A DNA stretch of 12,159 nucleotides from B120-G9 sp034659895 (GTDB lineage Bacteria > Zixibacteria > MSB-5A5 > GN15 > FEB-12). The stretch is from contig JAYEIF010000150.1 of the NCBI GenBank assembly GCA_034659895.1, positions 1 through 12,159 on the forward strand. Reading direction: 5' to 3'. Every line of letters begins with the position of its first letter. The stretch's first letter is position 1. Shown piece after piece: positions 1 through 5,790 of this stretch. A program made the position numbers and the translations under genes. The notes under the pieces were generated by a model. That model was not told the origin of the DNA, did not search any database, and saw nothing but the letters and a program-made list of their open reading frames with translations.

Positions 1-209
1 ATAAACCTATACTTTTAGGAACATGCTTCGACTCCGCTCAGCATGACAAATTGTAAGTCATTGTCTTTCAAGTCACCCTGAGCGGAGTCGAAGGGTATTG
101 AAAGACATCTTGGACTTTTTCAACAAGCCCTTTCGCTGGCATGACAAACCTATTAGTGCTCAGGTATAAAAACATTTTTCAACAAGCCTCAAACTGTGTG
201 CCATCCAGC
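1..209. repeat. Intergenic repeat cluster
   Basis: No gene is visible here. The stretch holds several short repeats. One hairpin unit spans 22-45 (stem CATGCT/AGCATG around the loop TCGACTCCGCTC). A second unit in the opposite orientation spans 62-107. A 14-base direct repeat TTTTTCAACAAGCC occurs at 116-129 and 175-188, and a degenerate GCTGGCATGACA lies near 135-146. Related copies lie at the far end of the window (12016-12031, 12112-12156), which suggests a family dispersed between genes. I do not see a transposase or target-site duplication. Confidence 0.75.
62..107. repeat. Long inverted-repeat hairpin with conserved loop
   Basis: The outer stem is a perfect 10-base inverted repeat, TGTCTTTCAA (62-71) and TTGAAAGACA (98-107). 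Inside it sits a second stem, ACCCT (75-79) with AGGGT (92-96), closing a 12-base loop GAGCGGAGTCGA. The loop is the reverse complement of the one in the unit at 22-45, where the stem is a different sequence that still pairs. It lies about 100 bases downstream of the MBL hydrolase stop and lacks an adjacent strong T-run on either strand, so a simple intrinsic terminator is not the best reading, although it may shield mRNA 3' ends. Confidence 0.75.
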
Positions 210-1046
210 CTATTCATCAACCGCTTTCACCTTTATTTTCTTCCCTTCCTGTTTCACGCGCCCAAAGGGCATATTGACGTCATGATCAAATGCCACAATT
301 ACGCCATCGTTTACAATTTCCGGCAATGCTCGCCGCTTTACTTCCATCGTTTTCAGTGGATACAAATCGGTTGCGGGAACATACGGCACCGGTATATGTG
401 CTGAAGTACAGAAAATATCAGCGTAGTACCATAATTGTTCCCCGCCGGATTCAATCTGCAAACCAAAATGACCGATTGTGTGTCCGCCGGTATGAACCGC
501 TCTGATACCGGGGAATAATTCTATATCAGGGTCAATCAACTCCACCCTGCCAGTATCCTCCAGTGCTTGGTAACGTGCCGGAATATAGACCGCACTTGTG
601 CGTTCATTTGGGTTACAAGCTTCCGACCATTCTCTTCTGTCAATAATGTGCTTCGCATTGGGAAAGCGTGGAACAAACTTATCGCCTTCTTTTTTTACTG
701 CTCCTCCGGCGTGGTCTGTATGCAGATGACTCAGGATAACATAATCAATATCGTTTACAGTTAGCCCCAATCCTTGCAAACCTGATTCGAGCATCGACTC
801 ACTATGAATGCCATAGATTTTCTTCTCCTGATCACTCAGAGTATCACCAAGTCCAATATCAAAAATCATCACTTTCCCATGCGCTCGAAGTACAAACAGC
901 CTTGTAACCATCGGAATGAGGTTATTCTCATCGGCTGGTATGAGTCTATTCCAGATTTTCTTCGGGACAACCCCAAACATACCTCCTCCGTCGAGCTTAA
1001 ATTCATACTCGACGAAGGAGTCTATTTCAAATTCACCTAATTTCAT
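210..1046 (-). CDS. MBL-fold metallo-hydrolase
   Basis: A 278-residue metallo-beta-lactamase-fold hydrolase. The dinuclear metal site is complete: HLHTDH at residues 107-112, the TGGH histidine at 189, the YYAD aspartate at 210 and the FDHD histidine at 255. The layout resembles the lactonase/YtnP-like and glyoxalase II-like branch, which hydrolyse lactones or thioesters; the substrate cannot be read from sequence. No signal peptide is seen, so it is probably cytoplasmic. Its ATG overlaps the stop of the acyl-CoA dehydrogenase (ATGA, 1043-1046), and no Shine-Dalgarno precedes it, which points to translational coupling. As last gene of an acyl-CoA mutase/dehydrogenase cluster, a thioester hydrolase role is a reasonable inference but not shown. 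The fold assignment is firm; the function is open. Confidence 0.9.
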   Translation of the reverse strand: MKLGEFEIDSFVEYEFKLDGGGMFGVVPKKIWNRLIPADENNLIPMVTRLFVLRAHGKVMIFDIGLGDTLSDQEKKIYGIHSESMLESGLQGLGLTVNDIDYVILSHLHTDHAGGAVKKEGDKFVPRFPNAKHIIDRREWSEACNPNERTSAVYIPARYQALEDTGRVELIDPDIELFPGIRAVHTGGHTIGHFGLQIESGGEQLWYYADIFCTSAHIPVPYVPATDLYPLKTMEVKRRALPEIVNDGVIVAFDHDVNMPFGRVKQEGKKIKVKAVDE

Positions 1047-2188
1047 CGGCCAATAACATTACCGGCAATTACCAGACGCTGGACTTCTGATGTGCCTTCG
1101 TAGATTTCAAGCACTCGCTGGTCGCGATACAACTTCTCGATAATTGAAAACTCGCCAATGTAACCATAGCCGGCATGAATCTGCATAGCGCGGTCAACGC
1201 AAAAACCTGCCGCCTCAGAAGCATACAGTTTTGCCATAGCGGCATCCAATCCAAAGCGTTCACCGGTATCCTGCATTTGCGCTGCCTTGTATGTCAGAGC
1301 ACGTGCCGCAGCCACGCGAGTTGCCATGTCGGCAATCATCCACTGGATTGCCTGCAATTTAGCAATGGGCGCACCGAAAGCGATTCGTTTTTTGGCATAG
1401 GCGACTGATTCATCAAGCGCTCTTTGAGCAACACCAACACTTTGGGCGGCAACACCAATACGAGCACTGTCAAGCGTTGTCATTGCATAGCGAAAACCTC
1501 TGCCGAAATCACCCAGCACATTTTCTTTTGGAGCCTTGACATCCTTTAGAAATATTCTACCGGTAGTGGCAGCTCGCATCCCCATCTTGTTTTTAAGGGT
1601 ATGTGCATCCCAACCGGATTGTTTGGTATCTTCAACTATGATAGCCGACAGCTTTGGTTTGTCTTTCACCTTGCAGAAAACGACGCCGATATCTGCCGCA
1701 TCGCCGTGCATGATGAAAATCTTCTCGCCATTGAGAACAAAACCGTCATCGGTCTCGACTGCTTCGGTGCTCTGATTGGCGGCATCACTGCCAGCGTTCG
1801 GTTCAGTCAGGACAAAGGCAGGAACAACTTTGCCACTGGCACAGTCGGGGACGAATTTTTTCTTTTGCTCATCATTACCAAAATGAATAATCGGGTGCGT
1901 CGCCAGTTCGCCAACCGCACACAGCAGACCAACAGCGGCATCGTAGTAGCATAGTTCCTCAACGAGCGTGATATACTCCAAATGTGATTTTCCCTGTCCT
2001 CCCAGTTCTTTTGGCATAGCATAGCCAATAAAACCAGCTTGAGCGATTTTCTCATACAGGTCGCGTGGAAATTTGCGCGGCTCAGCCATTTGATCGAGTT
2101 CCTGCGAGCGGGGGATTATTTCTTTCTCTGCAAAAGCTTTAATCTCATCCCTGACAACTTGTTGGCGTTCATCGATATTTTTGTTCAT
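1043..2188 (-). CDS. Acyl-CoA dehydrogenase
   Basis: A 381-residue FAD-dependent acyl-CoA dehydrogenase, full length for the family (about 380). It catalyses alpha,beta-dehydrogenation of an acyl-CoA thioester, passing electrons to electron transfer flavoprotein. Signature one is LTEPNAGSD at residues 127-135; signature two lies around QIHAGYGYIGE (336-346); the catalytic base is predicted to be Glu364 in IYEGTSE, the position used by short- and medium-chain enzymes. An ATG at 2224 would add 12 residues, but the ATG at 2188 has GGAGG four bases upstream (2193-2197) and gives the normal family N-terminus, so I prefer it. It starts 46 bases after the mutase small subunit and its stop overlaps the next gene. 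Context suggests branched or short-chain acyl-CoA oxidation (butyryl- or isobutyryl-CoA are candidates), but chain length specificity cannot be settled here. Confidence 0.93.
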   Translation of the reverse strand: MNKNIDERQQVVRDEIKAFAEKEIIPRSQELDQMAEPRKFPRDLYEKIAQAGFIGYAMPKELGGQGKSHLEYITLVEELCYYDAAVGLLCAVGELATHPIIHFGNDEQKKKFVPDCASGKVVPAFVLTEPNAGSDAANQSTEAVETDDGFVLNGEKIFIMHGDAADIGVVFCKVKDKPKLSAIIVEDTKQSGWDAHTLKNKMGMRAATTGRIFLKDVKAPKENVLGDFGRGFRYAMTTLDSARIGVAAQSVGVAQRALDESVAYAKKRIAFGAPIAKLQAIQWMIADMATRVAAARALTYKAAQMQDTGERFGLDAAMAKLYASEAAGFCVDRAMQIHAGYGYIGEFSIIEKLYRDQRVLEIYEGTSEVQRLVIAGNVIGR

Positions 2189-2234
2189 ACTTCCTCCAAA
2201 TTGATTGAACAACTGGTTATTCAAACGTCCATAG

Positions 2235-2657
2235 TTACATTATATTGTCATCCGTTTTTTTCTCACTTACAGCTTTACGAAGGAACTCGATTGACACTTC
2301 AGTAGTTGCGCCGGGAGTAAAAATTTTAGCCACCCCCATTTTTTCAAGTTCGTCCTTATCCTCATCGGGGATAATTCCACCACCGAAAAGGAGAATATCA
2401 TCGGCTCCTTTGTTTTTCATTTCGTCTAAGATTGCCGGAAACAGTGTCATGTGTGCGCCTGACAGAATCGATATGCCAATGGCATCAACATCTTCCTGAA
2501 CAGCGGCATCGACAATCATCTCCGGTGTTTGCCGCAAACCGGTGTAAATAACTTCCATACCGGCATCACGAAACGCGGCGGCAATGACTTTGATTCCCCG
2601 GTCATGGCCATCCAGGCCGGGCTTAGCTAACAGTACTCTGATTTTTTGTTCGTTCAT
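2235..2657 (-). CDS. Cobalamin-binding subunit of acyl-CoA mutase
   Basis: A 140-residue B12-binding domain protein, the separate small subunit of a two-polypeptide adenosylcobalamin-dependent acyl-CoA mutase. The base-off/His-on cobalamin motif is complete: DGHDRG (D16-x-H18-x-x-G21, His18 being the predicted lower cobalt ligand), then S63-I-L65 and the glycine run GGG at 92-94. Length matches stand-alone small subunits (130-145 residues). Its ATG abuts a 100-N scaffold gap, and the first 127 bases of the gene are repeated exactly on the far side of the gap (2758-2884). If the gap is an overlap artefact, the true gene has one copy and sits 47 bases after the large subunit gene. The coding sequence itself is intact and complete. 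It works with the 2932-4629 product and MeaB. Confidence 0.93.
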   Translation of the reverse strand: MNEQKIRVLLAKPGLDGHDRGIKVIAAAFRDAGMEVIYTGLRQTPEMIVDAAVQEDVDAIGISILSGAHMTLFPAILDEMKNKGADDILLFGGGIIPDEDKDELEKMGVAKIFTPGATTEVSIEFLRKAVSEKKTDDNIM

Positions 2658-2757
2658 NNNNNNNNNNNNNNNNNNNNNNNNNNNNNNNNNNNNNNNNNNN
2701 NNNNNNNNNNNNNNNNNNNNNNNNNNNNNNNNNNNNNNNNNNNNNNNNNNNNNNNNN
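2658..2757. other. Assembly gap (100 N)
   Basis: Exactly 100 N, the conventional placeholder for a gap of unknown length. It is flanked on both sides by the same 127-base sequence, so there may be no missing sequence at all. Confidence 0.99.
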
Positions 2758-2884
2758 GCCGCAAACCGGTGTAAATAACTTCCATACCGGCATCACGAAA
2801 CGCGGCGGCAATGACTTTGATTCCCCGGTCATGGCCATCCAGGCCGGGCTTAGCTAACAGTACTCTGATTTTTTGTTCGTTCAT
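2758..2884 (-). repeat. Duplicate of 2531-2657, likely assembly artefact
   Basis: These 127 bases match 2531-2657 base for base and encode the first 42 residues of the cobalamin-binding subunit, running into the N gap. A length of exactly 127 is a common largest k-mer in de Bruijn assemblers, where neighbouring contigs share a k-length end. The most economical reading is that the two contigs overlap here and the scaffolder inserted Ns instead of merging them. It should not be counted as a second gene or a pseudogene. Confidence 0.9.
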
Positions 2885-2931
2885 GGTTTATCTCTATATC
2901 AATTGGTCATAATACACTAAAAATACTTCCC

Positions 2932-4629
2932 CTAACTCGGTCGCATTGCGGCCGCTGTCTCCACATATTCGCCCCACTCCTCGCGCAGGACATCACACAT
3001 CTCACCCACCGAAACATACGCACGGCTACACTCCAACAGCACCTCAAATGTGTTGCCATCACCGCGGGCAACCTCGCGCAATTTTGCCAAAGTTGCCTGT
3101 ACAGCACCGTTGTCACGCTCAGCACGAATTTTTTTCACAAATGCGCTTTGGTCGCGCTCGACATGCTTGTCAATCCTTAGAACAGGAATCTCTATCTTCT
3201 CATCGTCCATTATGAAATCATTAACACCAACGATGGTGCGTTCTTTTTTCTCCAATTCCCGCTGGTGCCTATAGGCGGCGCGGGCTATCTCCTGCTGGAA
3301 GAAACCATCCTCAATGCACTGTAATACGCCGCCGCGATGTTCGATTTCATCAAAATATTTCTCCGCCTCGGCTTCCATCTGATCGGTAAGGTTCTCGACA
3401 AAGTACGATCCTGCAAGCGGATCGACCGTGTTGGCAACACCGGTTTCATAAGCAATTATCTGCTGTGTGCGCAGCGCAATTGTGACCGCTTTCTCTGACG
3501 GCAGAGCGAGAGTTTCATCCATTGAGTTTGTATGCAGTGACTGCGTTCCTCCAAGGACACCGCTAAGCCCCTGCAGAGCTACACGCACGATATTGTTCTC
3601 GGGTTGCTGAGCAGTCAACGAGCAACCGGCTGTCTGTGTATGGAACCGCAACAACCACGATTTTGGATTTTTTGCACCATATTTGTAGCGCATCCGTTTT
3701 GCATAAATGCGGCGTGCAGCGCGGTATTTGCAGATTTCCTCGAAGAAATCACTGTGAGCATTGAAGAAATATGATATACGCGGTGCGAAATCGTCAACAT
3801 CCTGACCATCTTCAATAGCCGACTCGACATACTGGAAACCATCCGCCAGAGTGAAAGCTAATTCCTGCACGGCAGTAGCTCCAGCTTCGCGAATGTGATA
3901 GCCGGATACTGAAATTGTGTTCCACCGCGGAACATGCTTCGAGCAGTAGTCCATCATATCGGTAATAAGCCGTATGGATGGTATTGGGGGAAAAATAAAT
4001 TCCTTCTGTGCAATGTATTCTTTGAGAATATCATTCTGGAGTGTACCTGTTACTTGTTCAAATGGAACTCCCTGTTTTTCAGCTACGGCAAGATACATTG
4101 CTAATAAAATAGAGGCAGGCGAGTTGATGGTCATCGAAGTAGAGACTTTCGACAGGTCTATACCGTCGAAGATAATCTCCATATCTGCCAGTGTATCAAC
4201 CGCCACACCGCACTTACCAACCTCACCAAGCGAACGAGAATGATCGGAATCATAACCCATAAGGGTTGGCAAATCAAAAGCAGTCGAAAGACCGGTACCG
4301 CCATGTTTTAGAATATAGTGAAACCGTTCGTTAGTCTGCTTGGGGTTACCCATTCCGGCAAACTGCCGCATAGTCCACAGACGCGTTCGGTACATGGTAT
4401 TGTGCACACCGCGAGTGTATGGAAACTCACCGGGAAAACCGATATTGTCCCAGAAATACTCGTTGTTTTCGGCTTTTTTGATATCGTTAGGATCATACAG
4501 CTCGTTAATATCAACTGAAGAAATAGTAAAGAAGCGCGGGCGTGATTTTTTGTTGCGGAATCTTTCAGTTGCCCGATTCCATTGGCTTCGATGTTCTTTA
4601 AGCTTATCTAAGAATTTCTTTCCAAACAT
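2932..4629 (-). CDS. Acyl-CoA mutase large (catalytic) subunit, MCM/ICM family
   Basis: A 565-residue catalytic TIM-barrel subunit of an adenosylcobalamin-dependent acyl-CoA mutase, without the B12 domain, which is encoded by the next gene. Family landmarks are TRGVHNTMYRTRLWTMRQ (72-89), AFDLPTLMGYDSDH (117-130), GTLQNDILKEYIAQKE (195-210), SGYHIREAGAT (242-252; Tyr244 and His245 match the active-site Tyr/His) and GGTQSLHTNS. At the positions that set substrate choice (Tyr89 and Arg207 in Propionibacterium methylmalonyl-CoA mutase, offset by one here) it has Phe90 and Gln208, the pair of characterised isobutyryl-CoA mutases; Ala117 is unlike the Asp of 2-hydroxyisobutyryl-CoA mutase. Many two-subunit enzymes annotated as methylmalonyl-CoA mutase may share this pair, so the call is left open. 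GGAG lies about ten bases before the ATG. Likely first gene of the mutase/dehydrogenase operon. Confidence 0.93.
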   Translation of the reverse strand: MFGKKFLDKLKEHRSQWNRATERFRNKKSRPRFFTISSVDINELYDPNDIKKAENNEYFWDNIGFPGEFPYTRGVHNTMYRTRLWTMRQFAGMGNPKQTNERFHYILKHGGTGLSTAFDLPTLMGYDSDHSRSLGEVGKCGVAVDTLADMEIIFDGIDLSKVSTSMTINSPASILLAMYLAVAEKQGVPFEQVTGTLQNDILKEYIAQKEFIFPPIPSIRLITDMMDYCSKHVPRWNTISVSGYHIREAGATAVQELAFTLADGFQYVESAIEDGQDVDDFAPRISYFFNAHSDFFEEICKYRAARRIYAKRMRYKYGAKNPKSWLLRFHTQTAGCSLTAQQPENNIVRVALQGLSGVLGGTQSLHTNSMDETLALPSEKAVTIALRTQQIIAYETGVANTVDPLAGSYFVENLTDQMEAEAEKYFDEIEHRGGVLQCIEDGFFQQEIARAAYRHQRELEKKERTIVGVNDFIMDDEKIEIPVLRIDKHVERDQSAFVKKIRAERDNGAVQATLAKLREVARGDGNTFEVLLECSRAYVSVGEMCDVLREEWGEYVETAAAMRPS

Positions 4630-4828
4630 ATTCTATCTACTCCATCTCATAATTTAGGCATTTAAGATAACTAACCCACTACTGATTCGCAAGTTCTGAA
4701 GCGGGATGATAAGACAGGAATCTTCCCGATGCACCAATTTTTATTAACTTTCGTAATTAATAATGCTTAAAAGTCATTTAGCATAGAGAAGTTGAAAATC
4801 AAAGAAATAACCACCGCTATAATGGTTT
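4630..4828 (-). promoter_or_regulatory. Possible promoter region of the mutase operon
   Basis: This 199-base AT-rich spacer separates meaB from the mutase gene, both on the minus strand. On the minus strand a TTGCGA box (near 4690) stands 17 bases before TATCTT (near 4664), a weak sigma-70-like pair upstream of the mutase ATG at 4629. A short inverted repeat AACCA/TGGTT (4809-4813, 4823-4827) sits at the end of meaB but has only a broken T-run after it. I looked for a cobalamin riboswitch and saw no B12 box. Regulation of this operon is therefore not readable here. Confidence 0.3.
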
Positions 4829-5776
4829 TCACTTCCCAGTTGAAAATTTCCGGTAGAGTTCATCACCGGCCGAGTATGGATCGACGTGACCATTAGCGAT
4901 TTCGTCAATAATTCGGTCAAATTCTACTTCATGTTCCAGTCGTTTAACTAATTCTCTCTGGAAACGATTCTGCAGAACGCTTATTATTTGTTTCCTAATC
5001 TGTCTACGGCGGTGCAGTTCGAAATAGCCGCTGGTCTTGGCGGCGTCTGTGAAACTGTCAATCTTGCAGGCTAATTTGTCGACATTTTTTCTGATAACGG
5101 CCTCTGTGGGCACTACTGGTATTTTCCATCCCCCTTCTTCCGTTTTGCGATGCTCCATCGTTTGCCGCAATTCCGAGATGATACGTTCCGCCCCCGGACG
5201 ATCAGCCTTATTTACACAGAAGATATCGGCTATTTCCATAAGGCCTGCTTTCATAGTCTGCACAGCATCACCCGATTCCGGCACAACGACTACAATAATG
5301 ACATCGCAGGTATCAACAATATCAAGTTCTACTTGCCCAACCCCGACAGTTTCGATTAGCGTGATGTCAAAACCAAAAGCATCATAAACAACTGTGATAT
5401 TATGAGTGGCGGCTGCCAATCCGCCAGAGACACCCCGGGTAGCCATTGAGCGAAAGTAAACATTGTCATCTCTTGGAAAATCGTTCATCCGCACACGGTC
5501 CCCCAACAAAGCGCCGCCGGTGAATGGAGATGTGGGGTCAACGGCAATCACGCCAATTTTTTGTTTATTGGCGAGAAACTCATGGATTAAGCCATTAACC
5601 AATGTTGACTTACCACCACCCGGAGGACCGGTAATACCAATTCGCAAGGAGCGTCCAACCGATTGATACATCCGAGTTAGAATGTCACGGTATCCTTCGT
5701 GTTGACTCTCTACAAATGAAATAATTTTTGAAAGAGCTCGAATATTCCCAGTATAGAATCTGTCAATTATAGCCAT
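4829..5776 (-). CDS. meaB: MeaB/ArgK-type GTPase, acyl-CoA mutase chaperone
   Basis: A 315-residue P-loop G3E GTPase of the MeaB (MMAA) family, which gates loading of adenosylcobalamin into acyl-CoA mutases and helps replace damaged cofactor. Walker A is GPPGGGKST at residues 50-58, followed by VDPTSPFTGGALLGDR (79-94), the switch region RSMATRG (109-115), ETVGVGQVE (142-150) and the guanine-specificity motif NKAD (189-192). A dimerisation-like C-terminal helical tail follows. A longer in-frame ORF reaches 5902, but it would overlap recJ heavily; the ATG at 5776 gives the usual N-terminus and leaves 14 bases after the recJ stop. No clear Shine-Dalgarno is seen, so translation may depend on coupling with recJ. 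The mutase genes lie 199 bases downstream on the same strand, which supports the assignment strongly. Confidence 0.95.
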   Translation of the reverse strand: MAIIDRFYTGNIRALSKIISFVESQHEGYRDILTRMYQSVGRSLRIGITGPPGGGKSTLVNGLIHEFLANKQKIGVIAVDPTSPFTGGALLGDRVRMNDFPRDDNVYFRSMATRGVSGGLAAATHNITVVYDAFGFDITLIETVGVGQVELDIVDTCDVIIVVVVPESGDAVQTMKAGLMEIADIFCVNKADRPGAERIISELRQTMEHRKTEEGGWKIPVVPTEAVIRKNVDKLACKIDSFTDAAKTSGYFELHRRRQIRKQIISVLQNRFQRELVKRLEHEVEFDRIIDEIANGHVDPYSAGDELYRKFSTGK

Positions 5777-5790
5777 ACTTAAAACTTGGG

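Noticed and set aside
1..190. CRISPR-like repeat array
   Set aside because: Repeats are in mixed orientation, unevenly spaced and variable in their arms, with no regular spacers and no cas genes nearby.
1175..1954. Plus-strand open frames inside the acyl-CoA dehydrogenase gene
   Set aside because: They are antisense shadows of a clearly conserved enzyme and show no family motifs or ribosome sites.
2654..2884. Apparent second, truncated cobalamin-binding gene
   Set aside because: It is the exact 127-base copy of 2531-2657 followed by Ns, best explained as contig overlap rather than a real paralogue.
4630..4828. Possible cobalamin riboswitch before the mutase operon
   Set aside because: No B12-box-like sequence or suitable stem set is visible, and 199 bases of AT-rich spacer is short for that class.
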